From an uncultured bacterium (GTDB lineage Bacteria; Bacillota; Clostridia; Lachnospirales; Lachnospiraceae): a stretch of 64,000 bases of DNA. Under the pieces are notes generated by a model. It did not search any database, was not told the DNA's origin, and saw only the letters and a list, made by a program, of their open reading frames with translations. The stretch is from contig CAMFGH010000003.1 of NCBI GenBank assembly GCA_945949875.1, forward strand, positions 26,916 through 90,915. Reading direction: 5' to 3'. Shown here piece after piece: positions 50,704 through 61,463 of the stretch. The position numbers and the translations under genes were made by a program. Position 1 is the first letter of the stretch, and every line of letters starts with the position of its first letter.

Positions 50704-50810
50704 CCCCATTTTCTATTTTTGTAAGCCTTTTTTCCCATTTTTGTGAATTATACTCAAAATGAAATTATCTGTTTTAGCCAGAATGTACAATTGTAACTTC
50801 CTTGCGTTTC

Positions 50811-51034
50811 GTTACTACTTACATCGAAAAAAGAATATTCATGCAGTAACCTTTGTTCATTTCTCCGCACATTACTGCATTGTAAAGATAATTGAACTTC
50901 ATGCCGTAACACATTTCTTCTCTTTTGGGGGCATTACTGTTTTTGGAAGAGGGAATTTATTCATACAGTAATCTTTCTTCTCTCCTCCCTTTGCATTACT
51001 GTATGTATATAGGAATATTCTCACATACAGTAAC
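50811..51034. repeat. Intergenic array B: four 40-nt hairpin elements, period 60-62 bp
   Basis: 50811-50850, 50871-50910, 50933-50972, 50995-51034; each begins (G/A)TTACT and ends GTAA(C/T). Confidence 0.9.
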
Positions 51035-51107
51035 TCACAACGAACAAAAGACATAGATAATGAAAAGGGTCCCACAATCACGTGGCAACCCCGATATCAA
51101 ATAATCC

Positions 51108-51785
51108 TTATTTTTTATTCTTCACAAACAGAAAAATACTTGCCATAATAAATAAAACTGCAATCCCCATAGTAACCGGAAATACCAGTGGGCTTGTCTC
51201 TGTCAGGAGAAGAATCAGTCCCTGGCGCAGGGTGATGATTCCGAAGAATGCAAAAATGAAAAATGCCACTGTATTTAAAAATCCCTCCGGTGTTTTACTC
51301 TGCAAAAAGTACCCGATCAGCATACCGATGATGTCTGCTGCAAACAGACCGATGGAGCAGGCAAGCCATACAATGACTGCTACCTGTAAACCTTCATTAG
51401 CCCCAAAGGTGATTGCTGTAAGCTGTGTCTTATCTCCCAGTTCTGCCACAAAAAAGGTGGAGAACACAGTAAGCGGAGCAAACCTGCTTCCTTTTTGGGT
51501 CACTTTCTCTTCTTCCTCATCCTCCTTTTTTAAGGAAGATAATGCAAAGTATAAGAAGGCAAAGGCCGCGATCAGACGAATCAGCCAGGTAGGAATCAAT
51601 TCACTGACCAGTCCCCCCGCCAGAACTGCCATTCCGTTTAATACCAGTATGGCCACTGCAGTGCCTAAAATGATATCTCTCAGCTTATATTTGGAAGTCA
51701 TGGCAACCAGCATCAGCTGGGTCTTGTCCCCCATCTCTGCAATAAATTCTGTTCCTAAAATTTTAAAAAACAAAAGTAAATTCAT
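51108..51785 (-). CDS. TMEM165/GDT1 (UPF0016) family divalent cation transporter
   Basis: EFIAEMGDKTQLMLV and FFVAELGDKTQLTAI duplicated motifs. Confidence 0.95.
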   Translation of the reverse strand: MNLLLFFKILGTEFIAEMGDKTQLMLVAMTSKYKLRDIILGTAVAILVLNGMAVLAGGLVSELIPTWLIRLIAAFAFLYFALSSLKKEDEEEEKVTQKGSRFAPLTVFSTFFVAELGDKTQLTAITFGANEGLQVAVIVWLACSIGLFAADIIGMLIGYFLQSKTPEGFLNTVAFFIFAFFGIITLRQGLILLLTETSPLVFPVTMGIAVLFIMASIFLFVKNKK

Positions 51786-51962
51786 TTGATGTTTTTCAGC
51801 TCCCTTTTCTTTGTATAACGCCTTTACGAATCCATCTCGCCCACCGACAATGTTGTCATCCGCAAATTCAAAGTCTTTTTCATGTAATATTGCTATTTTA
51901 TCAGAAGTCCCGGATTTCTGATAGTCTATATTATTCTATCCTGTTATGCGTCTTTTGCAAAG

Positions 51963-51999
51963 AAAAGTTCGTGCCTGAGGACACGAACTTTTCCTTACA
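51963..51999 (-). terminator. Terminator downstream of glgP
   Basis: Minus: AAAAGTTCGTGTCCTCAGGCACGAACTTTTCTTT. Confidence 0.85.
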
Positions 52000-52015
52000 A
52001 AAACATATTTTACTA

Positions 52016-54340
52016 TTACATTTCCTTTTTCAGGTGCCAGATATCCCTGTTATATTCTTCAATGGTTCTGTCAGATGAGAAGAAACCTGCTTTGGCGATG
52101 TTGGTCAGCATCATACGTTTCCATTTTGCCTGATCTTTATAATCTTCAAACATCTGGTCTTTCACTTTGATATAATCTTCCAGATCCAGAAGGGTCATAA
52201 ACCAGTCTTTTCCTACTAATTCTTTGTAGAGTCTTTCCAGATTCTCTTTGTGTCCCACTGCCATTGCCTGCTTGCCGATGATGAAATCAACCGCCTCTTT
52301 GATGACTTTGCTGTTTTCATAGAAGTCCTTCGATACATAATCTGCTTTTGCATAATGCTCAATGACGGTATCGGAATCTGCACCAAAGACATAAATATTA
52401 TCATCGCCAACCAGATCGTGGATTTCTACATTTGCGCCATCAGCAGTACCCAGTGTCACTGCACCGTTTAACATAAATTTCATATTGCCGGTACCGGATG
52501 CTTCTTTGGAAGCCAGGGAAATCTGCTCAGAAACATCACATGCAGGAATGATTTTTTCTGCATAGCTTACATTGTAGTTTTCCACCATCAGCACTGTCAT
52601 ATACGGGCTTACATCCGGATCATTATTTACAATCTCCTGCAGAACCAGAAGCAGGTGGATAATATCTCTTGCAATCACATAGGCCGGGGCTGCTTTTGCA
52701 CCAAAAATGAAAGTAAGTGGAGTAGACGGTTTCTTACCGGCTTTGATTTCCAGATATTTATGGATGATATAGAGTGCATTCATCTGCTGACGTTTGTACT
52801 CATGAAGTCTCTTCACCTGAATATCAAAGATGGAATCCGGGTTTAAGGTAACGCCTTCTGCCTCCTTCACATAATCGATCAGTTCCTGCTTCTTATCCTT
52901 TTTAATTGCAACGATTTTATCCAGAACTTCTTCATCATCTATATAGTTCAATAATTTTTCCAGTTCCGCTGCATTCTTTTTGTATCCGTCACCAATCAGG
53001 CTGCTGATATAAGATGCCAGCTCTCTGTTACAGGACAAAAGCCATCTACGGAAGGTAATACCGTTTGTCTTGTTATTGAATTTTTCCGGATAAATCTTGT
53101 AAAAATGATTCAGTTCCGTATCTTTCAGAATCTCTGTATGAATGGCTGCAACACCATTGATGGAGAATCCATAATGAATATCAATATGAGCCATGTGCAC
53201 ACGGTCATTCTCATCGATGATCTGTACCTTTTCATTGTCCGGATATTTTTCACGGACTCTCTTATCCAGCTCTTTGATGATATGAACCAGCTGTGGAACT
53301 ACCTTTTCCAGATATTCTAATGGCCATTTTTCCAAAGCTTCTGCCAGAATGGTATGGTTGGTATAAGCACAGGTTTTGCTGACTACATCGATCGCATCAT
53401 CCATGGTAAATGCCTTATCTTCTACCAGGATACGAATCAGTTCCGGAATAACCATGGTCGGATGGGTATCGTTGATCTGGATAACGCAATGATCATACAG
53501 TTTACGAAGATCAAACTTCTTCTCTTTCATCTCCTGCAAAATCAGCTGAGCTGCATTGCTGACCATAAAATACTGCTGATAAATACGAAGCAGATTACCA
53601 GCCTCATCCGAATCATCCGGATATAAGAACAGGGTCAGGTTCTTTTCGATTTCTTCTTTGTCGAAGCTGATACCCTCTTTTACGATGCTTTCATCCACCG
53701 ACTCAATATCAAATAAATGAAGCTTGTTAATACCACCCTCATAACCTACTACATCAATATCATATAAACGGGATTTTACTTTACGATCACCAAAGGTAAT
53801 ATCAAAAGTTGTATTTGTTTTATGGAGCCAGGAATCCTCTTCCATCCATTCATTGGGCTGAGCATCCTGCAGAAGGTCCGTAAACACCTGTTTGAACAGA
53901 CCAAAATGATAATTCAGACCAATACCATCTCCCGGAAGACCAAGTGTTGCAATGGAATCCAAAAAGCATGCTGCCAGACGTCCAAGACCACCATTTCCCA
54001 GAGATGGTTCCGGTTCTATCTCCTCGATTTTGGAAAGCTGTTTTCCGTGTGCAGCCAGTATTTTTTCCATTTCGGAATAAATCCCCAGATTGATCAGGTT
54101 GTTGGATAATAATTTACCAATCAGAAATTCTGCTGAGATATAATATAACTTCTTTTCTCCCTCCAGTGTTTCTGACACAGCTGTCAACTCTTTTGTATAA
54201 TCCAGAATTACATAATATAATTCATTGTCGGTACAGGATTCCATTGTTTTCCCATACTTTTTGCCTGCGATTTTGTTTAACTGATCTTCCATGTTCAGCT
54301 CTAATACATCTCTCTGCATCTGTGATTGTGCCATTCTCAT
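52016..54340 (-). CDS. glgP: Glycogen/starch/alpha-glucan phosphorylase
   Basis: [52 protein letters not shown] site. Confidence 0.96.
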   Translation of the reverse strand: MRMAQSQMQRDVLELNMEDQLNKIAGKKYGKTMESCTDNELYYVILDYTKELTAVSETLEGEKKLYYISAEFLIGKLLSNNLINLGIYSEMEKILAAHGKQLSKIEEIEPEPSLGNGGLGRLAACFLDSIATLGLPGDGIGLNYHFGLFKQVFTDLLQDAQPNEWMEEDSWLHKTNTTFDITFGDRKVKSRLYDIDVVGYEGGINKLHLFDIESVDESIVKEGISFDKEEIEKNLTLFLYPDDSDEAGNLLRIYQQYFMVSNAAQLILQEMKEKKFDLRKLYDHCVIQINDTHPTMVIPELIRILVEDKAFTMDDAIDVVSKTCAYTNHTILAEALEKWPLEYLEKVVPQLVHIIKELDKRVREKYPDNEKVQIIDENDRVHMAHIDIHYGFSINGVAAIHTEILKDTELNHFYKIYPEKFNNKTNGITFRRWLLSCNRELASYISSLIGDGYKKNAAELEKLLNYIDDEEVLDKIVAIKKDKKQELIDYVKEAEGVTLNPDSIFDIQVKRLHEYKRQQMNALYIIHKYLEIKAGKKPSTPLTFIFGAKAAPAYVIARDIIHLLLVLQEIVNNDPDVSPYMTVLMVENYNVSYAEKIIPACDVSEQISLASKEASGTGNMKFMLNGAVTLGTADGANVEIHDLVGDDNIYVFGADSDTVIEHYAKADYVSKDFYENSKVIKEAVDFIIGKQAMAVGHKENLERLYKELVGKDWFMTLLDLEDYIKVKDQMFEDYKDQAKWKRMMLTNIAKAGFFSSDRTIEEYNRDIWHLKKEM

Positions 54341-54347
54341 TTTCCTC

Positions 54348-55337
54348 CTAACAAATAATGTCTAAATATTTCATTCGTTCTATTTTATGGGGCAGCGTTA
54401 CACATCGCCCCTTTCCACCTTGAAGCAAATACTGCATTTCTTCCACTGCCGCAGCAGATACTGCTGCAAAATCCTGGCGGATGGTATTCATCTGCTTTCC
54501 TGCATATCCCATCAGAATCAGACCGTCAAATCCACATACCGGCCGGAAAATATCCATTTCAATCAGTGCCCTCATAGCGCCAATGGCCATTAAATCGGAA
54601 CCACACACAATAACATCCTTATTCTTTGCATATTGGAACGTAATATTCCGTGCTTTTCGCTCACTGAAATCGCCATACCGTACCAGCATCTGATAGCCCT
54701 TTTTTTCTACCAGTTCTTCCATGCCCTGAAGCTTTGCCTCAGCCGCATAAGAATTTCTGTCCCCGGCAATATAGAGTATTTTCTTTCCTTTGTTTTCCAG
54801 TATGGTACGCTGTGCCACATCCATTTGGGCCTGTTTGTGGTCTACCCCCACAGAGGAGGTATGCTCTGCAGTATAAGGTACATCTACCAGTACGATTTTA
54901 AACTCTTCCGATTCCACCAGCTGCCACAGCACCTTATCCTTTTTCGACAGGCCATACAGGATAATTCCTTCGATGTTCTGTGCTTTAAAACGCTGTATGA
55001 TCTCTTCCACTGTTTTATCCTGTATCATGGAAAAAAATACAGTGACCAGATCTAAATGCTGTTCCTGTGCCTTATGAATGCCTCCTGATAAATACTGCAT
55101 ATCCATCTCATCTATGGCAGTGGTATGCATATTCATATTGAGAAGGAGTGCGATCCGTCCGGCTTTTTTGGAAGATAACGCTGCTGCAATGGAATTGGGT
55201 ACAAAGTTTAATTCTCGGATTGCCTCCTGCACTTTGGCTTTGGTGGCTTCACTGACACCGGAGTATCCATTCACTACCTTGGATACAGTAGAGATTGCTA
55301 CACCGGCGTGCTTTGCAACATCTTTGATGGAAACCAT
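54348..55337 (-). CDS. LacI family transcriptional regulator
   Basis: [36 protein letters not shown]. Confidence 0.95.
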   Translation of the reverse strand: MVSIKDVAKHAGVAISTVSKVVNGYSGVSEATKAKVQEAIRELNFVPNSIAAALSSKKAGRIALLLNMNMHTTAIDEMDMQYLSGGIHKAQEQHLDLVTVFFSMIQDKTVEEIIQRFKAQNIEGIILYGLSKKDKVLWQLVESEEFKIVLVDVPYTAEHTSSVGVDHKQAQMDVAQRTILENKGKKILYIAGDRNSYAAEAKLQGMEELVEKKGYQMLVRYGDFSERKARNITFQYAKNKDVIVCGSDLMAIGAMRALIEMDIFRPVCGFDGLILMGYAGKQMNTIRQDFAAVSAAAVEEMQYLLQGGKGRCVTLPHKIERMKYLDIIC

Positions 55338-55366
55338 TTTCCATTCCTATCCTTTCCCTTTGTATG

Positions 55367-55378
55367 GAAAACGTTTTC
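55367..55378. promoter_or_regulatory. LacI-type operator GAAAACGTTTTC (copy 1)
   Basis: Perfect palindrome with central CG, between promoter and lacI-type gene start. Confidence 0.8.
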
Positions 55379-55421
55379 TATTTATGGGATATAATAAGGC
55401 CGGACTTTTCCGGCCTTTCTG

Positions 55422-55433
55422 GAAAACGTTTTC
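55422..55433. promoter_or_regulatory. LacI-type operator GAAAACGTTTTC (copy 2)
   Basis: Perfect palindrome just downstream of TTGACA-N17-TATTAT (minus strand). Confidence 0.8.
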
Positions 55434-55443
55434 TACGAAATTG

Positions 55444-55472
55444 ATAATACTAAATAGAACTCCTTCTGTCAA
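55444..55472 (-). promoter_or_regulatory. Sigma-A-type promoter for lacI-type gene/glgP
   Basis: Minus: TTGACA-N17-TATTAT. Confidence 0.75.
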
Positions 55473-55570
55473 GGACTTTAATATGATTTTCCCTTTTCTG
55501 CGCCATACACCGTTTCTGTTTTCCGTCATACACTAAATTAAAACAGACGCAACGATTCAGAAAGAAGATT

Positions 55571-56053
55571 ATGAAAAGAAGAATGATACCCCTTACCAAC
55601 ATTTTAGACGTCCAGCAGCCTGTTCTCATGGTAGAAATACGTGGAAATGAAAATAATCCCCTGCTTCATGGGACTGCCATCTTCTCTCCCACTCCCATGG
55701 GTGGTGTTCTGATACAGGTTGAAGTTTTCTATCTTCCGGATCAGGACCTGCCTAACCATTCCGGTTTTTTCGGAATGCACCTGCATCAGAATGGCGACTG
55801 CCAGATTCCTTTTGATCAGACCGGTGATCATTTTAATCCGAAAGCTCTTCCTCACCCGGAGCATGCAGGAGACTTTCCTCCGCTCTTATCCGGTCATGGG
55901 TATGCCTGGATGGCCTTTTATGATACCCGGTTGTCTATAGAAGATATCATGGGACGATCCATCGTCATCCATGGCCACAAAGATGATTTTTCCTCCCAGC
56001 CATCCGGAATGTCCGGTGAAAAAATCGGCTGCGGGGTGATTATTAAAATCTGA
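55571..56053 (+). CDS. Cu/Zn superoxide dismutase family protein
   Basis: GMHLHQNGDC...GDHFNPKALPHPEHAGDFPPL...DIMGRSIVIHGHKDDF...IGCGVI: metal-ligand His pattern conserved. Confidence 0.9.
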   Translation: MKRRMIPLTNILDVQQPVLMVEIRGNENNPLLHGTAIFSPTPMGGVLIQVEVFYLPDQDLPNHSGFFGMHLHQNGDCQIPFDQTGDHFNPKALPHPEHAGDFPPLLSGHGYAWMAFYDTRLSIEDIMGRSIVIHGHKDDFSSQPSGMSGEKIGCGVIIKI

Positions 56054-56104
56054 TAACGATTCAGAACCTCATTGCAAAACACCGCTACACTGCCTTCCTT
56101 TGGC

Positions 56105-57394
56105 TCATGTGGTTACCTGATCCAGAGCCTGAGCAATATCTGCGATCAAATCCTCCGCATCCTCCAGACCACAGGAATATCTGACCAGATCCGGATATAC
56201 ACCACATGCCTCTAATTCTGCATCACTCATCTGTCTGTGGGTTGCACTTGCAGGATGCAGACAACAGGTTCTGGCATCTGCCACATGGGTTTCAATGGCG
56301 CCGATATTCATATGTTTCATAAAGGCTTCAGCCGCTTTCCTTCCGCCTTTTACGCCAAAGCTCACAACGCCGCAGGAGCCATTTGGAAGGTATTTTTCTG
56401 CCAGAGCATGATATTTGTCACCTTCCAGACCACAATAATTAACATAGGCGATTTTTTCATGCTGCTGCAAAAATTCTGCAACAGCCTGTCCGTTCTCACA
56501 ATGTCTTTTCATTCGAACATGGAGACTTTCCAGCCCATTATTCAACATAAACGCATTCTGGGGAGACTGTATGGATCCAAAGTCTCTCATAAGCTGCGCA
56601 GTTGCCTTTGTAATGAAGGCTCCGCCCATGCCGAATTTTTCTGCGTAAGTGATACCATGATAACTGTCATCCGGTGTACAAAGTCCGGGGAATTTATCTG
56701 CATGGGCCATCCAGTCAAATTTGCCACCATCCACGATACAGCCACCCAGACCGGCACCATGCCCGTCCATGTACTTTGTGGTGGAATGAGTTACAATATC
56801 TGCTCCCCACTCGATAGGCCTGCAGTTTACCGGTGTGGCAAAAGTATTATCCACGATCAGGGGTACCCCGTGGGCATGGGCTGCTTTTGCAAATTTTTCA
56901 ATATCCAGTACAGTTAATGCCGGATTGGCAATGGTTTCTCCAAATACCGCTTTTGTATTCGGTTTAAATGCTGCCTGTAATTCTTCTTCACTACAGTCCG
57001 GATTAACAAACGTAAATTCCACGCCCATTTTTTTCATGGTCACTGCAAACAAATTGTAGGTTCCACCATAAATGGAATTGGATGCCACCACGTGGTCACC
57101 ACAGGTTGCAATATTGAATACTGCATAAAAGTTTGCGGCCTGACCGGATGAGGTAAGCATTGCTGCGCTGCCGCCTTCCAGTTCACAGATTTTTTTCGCC
57201 ACAATATCATTGGTGGGATTCTGCAGTCTGGAATAAAAATATCCTTCTGCCTCTAAATCAAAGAGCTTTCCCATGTCTTCGCTGGTAGCATATTTAAATG
57301 TGGTACTCTGAATGATGGGAACCTGTCTCGGCTCCCCATTCCCGGGTCTGTAACCCGCCTGTACACACTTTGTTCCCATACTGTAATTGTCCAT
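56105..57394 (-). CDS. O-acetylhomoserine aminocarboxypropyltransferase (Cys/Met metabolism PLP enzyme)
   Basis: GGSAAMLTSSGQAANFYAV...VDNTFATPVNCRPIEWGADIVTHSTTKYMDGHG PLP motif. Confidence 0.93.
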   Translation of the reverse strand: MDNYSMGTKCVQAGYRPGNGEPRQVPIIQSTTFKYATSEDMGKLFDLEAEGYFYSRLQNPTNDIVAKKICELEGGSAAMLTSSGQAANFYAVFNIATCGDHVVASNSIYGGTYNLFAVTMKKMGVEFTFVNPDCSEEELQAAFKPNTKAVFGETIANPALTVLDIEKFAKAAHAHGVPLIVDNTFATPVNCRPIEWGADIVTHSTTKYMDGHGAGLGGCIVDGGKFDWMAHADKFPGLCTPDDSYHGITYAEKFGMGGAFITKATAQLMRDFGSIQSPQNAFMLNNGLESLHVRMKRHCENGQAVAEFLQQHEKIAYVNYCGLEGDKYHALAEKYLPNGSCGVVSFGVKGGRKAAEAFMKHMNIGAIETHVADARTCCLHPASATHRQMSDAELEACGVYPDLVRYSCGLEDAEDLIADIAQALDQVTT

Positions 57395-57472
57395 TATAAA
57401 ATCTCCTGTCTGTTTTTTATCTTTTTAACTTCTCCCCGGCTGTTTTATCTGATTGTTTTCACTCAAAAAACG

Positions 57473-58927
57473 TCAAATTTTTTTCAGTTTTTCTGCCAAT
57501 GCATAAATGGAATTCAGTTCTTCCATAAAGGACTCTACTACGCTTACTGCGCCGGCTGAAACAGTCTCTCCCTGTGCAGAAGAAGCCGATACCTCTTCGC
57601 TGGTTGCGGAAAGCTGGGTGATATTCTCAGAAATGATTCCTGTTGCATGAATGATATCCTCCATCACTTTCTCGGTTCCGGCAACAGCTTCCGTCAGTTT
57701 TACCACATCTTTATCAATCTGCATAAACTTATTCTGGGTATCATCGATCATGGTATTCTGTTTTTGTGAGGACTCTACCGATTCATGTACGCTTTGTATT
57801 GCACGTTCTGCATCGATATTCAATTCCCCGATGATATTGGTAATCCGGTTGGATGCATCCTTTGTCTGCTCTGAAAGCTGGCGGATTTCATCTGCAACAA
57901 CCGCAAAACCTCTTCCGGCCTCTCCGGCTCTGGCTGCCTCAATGGAAGCATTTAAAGCAAGCAGATTTGTCTGTCCGGAAATACCGAGAATGATTCCGAT
58001 AAAATTCCGCACCTCTTCAATACGTTCGGTCAGCTTTTGCGTTACATCCACTGTCACAACGCTGTTCTGTGCTACGATATCAGCCTGTTCTTTTAAATCA
58101 TTGATCAAGGTCACGCCTTCTTCTACGACACCCTTCGCCGCAGAAGAAGCCTGAATCATCTGCTTTGTGGCACTCTCCGCTTTTTCCACATATTCCTGAA
58201 TGTTGGCACACATTTCTGCCTGGTTCTGTATGGATTCTGCTGTACTTTCTGTACTTTGCGCAATATCCATCATAGAAATATGATTACTGTTTACTGCATC
58301 CTTCAGTTCCATGGCAGAACCATTTGCCACTTCAAAATGCTGCACCAGCTGTTCCGCAGTCTGCTGCATAAGCTCCCCTGTTTGTTTCTGCTTCTCGATT
58401 CCTTCCCGGATACCGGCAAGGTTTTCTTCGTGGAAGATCAGGATAATATTCACTAATTTGGATGCCGCAAAAATAGCAAGCAAAAGAATCAGACCACTTA
58501 CAATTAAATTGGTTACATCTGCAGTCCCGGAAACTGATCTAATGATCAAACGAAGAACAAATGCAATCACAATACAAATACTTCCTACTTTTACGATTCT
58601 CTTATTCAGATAAGCAACACTGACCAGTAGGATTGGCATAGCATACATGGAACAAAAATCCACTCCATTAAAAGCCATGGTTACCATATATGCTACCGTG
58701 GCAGACCCCAGCATTGCCAGACCGCACACCTTTGTGTATGGTTTTGCAATATAAAAATATACGGAAATCACCAGTGCGGCAAAAGCTGATGCCAACTGTA
58801 CCACAACAGTCATTTCAAATCCTGTGGCCATTCCTGCCGCCGCCAGTATAAAAACCATATACCCCATGATGGCAATAATTGCCGGAAATACCGCCCTGTT
58901 TGCACGTCTGTACTGTTCTTTTGTCAT
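57473..58927 (-). CDS. Methyl-accepting chemotaxis protein with polytopic N-terminus
   Basis: [44 protein letters not shown]; several N-terminal TM segments. Confidence 0.94.
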   Translation of the reverse strand: MTKEQYRRANRAVFPAIIAIMGYMVFILAAAGMATGFEMTVVVQLASAFAALVISVYFYIAKPYTKVCGLAMLGSATVAYMVTMAFNGVDFCSMYAMPILLVSVAYLNKRIVKVGSICIVIAFVLRLIIRSVSGTADVTNLIVSGLILLLAIFAASKLVNIILIFHEENLAGIREGIEKQKQTGELMQQTAEQLVQHFEVANGSAMELKDAVNSNHISMMDIAQSTESTAESIQNQAEMCANIQEYVEKAESATKQMIQASSAAKGVVEEGVTLINDLKEQADIVAQNSVVTVDVTQKLTERIEEVRNFIGIILGISGQTNLLALNASIEAARAGEAGRGFAVVADEIRQLSEQTKDASNRITNIIGELNIDAERAIQSVHESVESSQKQNTMIDDTQNKFMQIDKDVVKLTEAVAGTEKVMEDIIHATGIISENITQLSATSEEVSASSAQGETVSAGAVSVVESFMEELNSIYALAEKLKKI

Positions 58928-59070
58928 GTTTGTCTTCCTCCTTTTGTGTGTTAATGCTTTGTCATTTATCTGTTATTTGTCTTCTATTTGTAACCTCAGC
59001 TTGATCTATATTAGAATTCTGTTTCTATATCAGAATTCTGTCCTTTCAAAGAAACTCTGCCCAAGACTGA

Positions 59071-60018
59071 CTATTCTCCGGTCTGCCAGGTTTCGGAAGG
59101 TGCGCAATTCCAGGAAATATCCTTTCCATCCGAAACAGCTACAATACTGCCCTGTTCATCGGTTCGAAACACCTTTATTCCCATCTGTCTCAAGCGATTC
59201 AGCACCTCCGCATGGGGATGACCATAATCATTCCCCTCTTCACAGCTTATCACAGCATAAGTCGGTTTTACAGCATCCATGAAATCCTGACTGGATGCTG
59301 TCCTACTTCCATGGTGTCCGGCCTGATAGACATCCGCATGAATATCCATTCCATTTTCCAATATATCGTTTTCTGCCTCTTCCTCACAGTCTCCGGTGAA
59401 AAGGAATTTCGTTTCTCCATATTGTAGCAAAAGTGCTATGGATGCATTGTTAGCATCTTCATACAGGTCATTTGGAGCAACTATGGTAAAAAAGGCATCT
59501 CCAAGGGCATAACTGTCTCCCGGCTCGGGAGTCTGCCAGGTCATATTTTTATAATCCAGTGCCTGAACCACATCTTCATAAGTCTTTGTATCCTTTTCAA
59601 AGTAGGACATAAAAACCGTATCCACATCAAATTTGGTAAGCACTACATCTGCTCCTCCGATATGGTCGGCATCCGGATGAGTCATCACAAAATAATCCAG
59701 GCGTTCTATTCCCCTCTTTTTCAAATAAAGCTGCACTGCAGTACCTTTATCATTGTCTCCGGCATCGATCAGCATGGCATGCCCGCCACACATGATCAGC
59801 GTACAGTCTCCCTGCCCTATATCTATAAAGTGCACCTCCAGATTTTGATCTGTTGTATCCACATCAGCCTGACTTACCTGACCGCTGCCATGTGCATCCG
59901 ATGAATCCTCCCACCTGCTGGATACCACTCCGATCAGCAGCGCTGCTGCAAACAGGATCGTCGTTGTCAGGGTGCTTTTTCTTCTATATTTCCTATTCTG
60001 TTTTCTCAACTCTATCAC
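59071..60018 (-). CDS. ComEC/Rec2-like MBL-fold hydrolase, secreted/anchored
   Basis: VHFIDIGQGDCTLIMCGGHAMLIDAGDNDKG...MTHPDADHIGGADVVL...VYQAGHHGSRTASS; probable GTG start near 60018. Confidence 0.9.
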   Translation of the reverse strand: MIELRKQNRKYRRKSTLTTTILFAAALLIGVVSSRWEDSSDAHGSGQVSQADVDTTDQNLEVHFIDIGQGDCTLIMCGGHAMLIDAGDNDKGTAVQLYLKKRGIERLDYFVMTHPDADHIGGADVVLTKFDVDTVFMSYFEKDTKTYEDVVQALDYKNMTWQTPEPGDSYALGDAFFTIVAPNDLYEDANNASIALLLQYGETKFLFTGDCEEEAENDILENGMDIHADVYQAGHHGSRTASSQDFMDAVKPTYAVISCEEGNDYGHPHAEVLNRLRQMGIKVFRTDEQGSIVAVSDGKDISWNCAPSETWQTGE

Positions 60019-60159
60019 ACATTTCCCAATTTCTTTGCTATTCCTGCTTATTATACCTCTTTTTCTCCATGTGGAAAAGAAAAAGTCGCTTTCAAAACGA
60101 AAATATATGATCCATATGTGATCGACTATATGTTTGACTGCTGCTGGCAGAAAGAAAAA

Positions 60160-60206
60160 AGACGACATTTCAAAACGCCTTAAACGCTGAAATGTCGCCT
60201 TATGTT
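60160..60206 (-). terminator. Terminator downstream of MCP gene
   Basis: Minus: GGCGACATTTCAGCGTTTAAGGCGTTTTGAAATGTCGTCTTTTTT. Confidence 0.85.
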
Positions 60207-60254
60207 TTATTTGCATCTTATCACTATGCCATTTTGCATGGCTCTGAATAGTCA

Positions 60255-61463
60255 CTACATCTTAAAGAACTTAGTAGATTCCTCTAATGCCTCTGCCAGA
60301 GATTTCAGCTGTTCTGAAGCACTTGCAACCATTGCAATGGTTGCGTTAAGTTCTTCCATAGATGCGTTGGTCTCCTGAGTCGATGCTGCATTTTCTTCTG
60401 AAATTGCAGATAAATTCTGTATTACATCAACCACTGAGCCTCTCGCTCTATCACATTCATAAGCCTGTCCATTGATAGCATCTGCTCCATCCTTGGTGGA
60501 TACAATACCGGCATTCACATCATCAAACTGCCGCTTGGTATCCTCCATTTTTTCCTGCTGCTCGTTCAGACGGTTCTTCACTTCTTCCATCATATTCATG
60601 GACTGTCTGGAATCCGCTGCAAGACCTTTTATGATCTCACTGATACGATTAGCTGATGCATTGGACTCTTCCGATAACTTCTGTATTTCAGAAGCAACTA
60701 CCGCAAAACCTCTTCCGGCTTCACCTGCTCTTGCTGCCTCAATGGATGCATTCAGGGAAAGGAGGTTGGTCTGTGATGCCACGCTTGTGATCAGATCTAC
60801 TGCTTCAGAGATTCTGTTTACAGATTCGTCAGTTGCTTCCACATTCTTTGCAACACTGAGAACAGCTTCCACTGTCTTATCATTGGATTCACCCAGCTCC
60901 TGAATGATTTCCATGGCTTTCGTTCCTGCATTCTGCATCTCCGAAGAAGCCTCATTCAGATGTTCAATCTGAGTAACAATATCGCTGATCATCTCTCCCA
61001 TATTTCCTACATTCATGGTAGCTGTCTCAATTTCCTGCGCCTGTGATACAGCACCTTTGGATATATCTTCTACTGCGGAGGTAATATCGGTTGCATTCTG
61101 ACTGGTCTGATTTGCCATAGATTCCAGCTTATCTCCGGAATCCAGAACTTCATCTGCATATCTCTGAATGTCCCCTACAATCTTCCGGAGCGTTTCCGTA
61201 CAGGTGCTTACGCTTCGCGCCATGTCACCTATCTCGTCTTTTCTCTTCAAAATCTTCGGATCTACTTCATAGGTCAATACACCGCTGGCCAGATTATCAA
61301 CAGCTTCTTCTGCACCGGCAATTGCTTTTGCGATTTTAAGTGCAATAAACAAAATCAGAAGAACCGCAAGTACTGTGATAAGCACTGCACTTCCTGTAAT
61401 GATTGAAATTTTCTGTTCGATATAAGAATCCACCTCTTCACTGGGTTCTCCGGCAAATACCAT
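60255..61463 (-). CDS. Methyl-accepting chemotaxis protein lacking its N-terminal TM/sensor domain (5'-truncated)
   Basis: Begins [24 protein letters not shown] directly before the second TM; HAMP and signalling domain intact ([29 protein letters not shown]). Confidence 0.85.
   Translation of the reverse strand: MVFAGEPSEEVDSYIEQKISIITGSAVLITVLAVLLILFIALKIAKAIAGAEEAVDNLASGVLTYEVDPKILKRKDEIGDMARSVSTCTETLRKIVGDIQRYADEVLDSGDKLESMANQTSQNATDITSAVEDISKGAVSQAQEIETATMNVGNMGEMISDIVTQIEHLNEASSEMQNAGTKAMEIIQELGESNDKTVEAVLSVAKNVEATDESVNRISEAVDLITSVASQTNLLSLNASIEAARAGEAGRGFAVVASEIQKLSEESNASANRISEIIKGLAADSRQSMNMMEEVKNRLNEQQEKMEDTKRQFDDVNAGIVSTKDGADAINGQAYECDRARGSVVDVIQNLSAISEENAASTQETNASMEELNATIAMVASASEQLKSLAEALEESTKFFKM

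Noticed and set aside
50408-50746. 112-aa plus-strand ORF (GTVFGNALFNASGTVIGIALGIVIG)
   Set aside because: Arises from the 12-bp repeat, whose length is a multiple of three, and overlaps the lipoprotein start on the other strand.
50811-51034. CRISPR array
   Set aside because: Repeats are divergent hairpins sharing only end motifs, not near-identical direct repeats with unique spacers, and no cas genes are present.
50899-51081. 60-aa minus-strand ORF in hairpin array B
   Set aside because: Reads through the hairpins with no protein-like features. The palindromic array explains the sequence better.
51786-51960. yybP-ykoY manganese riboswitch upstream of the GDT1-family gene
   Set aside because: No conserved aptamer core was recognised. 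The region has a small palindrome (TATCAGAA...TTCTGATA) but not the known pattern.
57395-57472. SAM riboswitch upstream of the O-acetylhomoserine enzyme
   Set aside because: Leader is only about 75 nt and has no SAM aptamer motifs.
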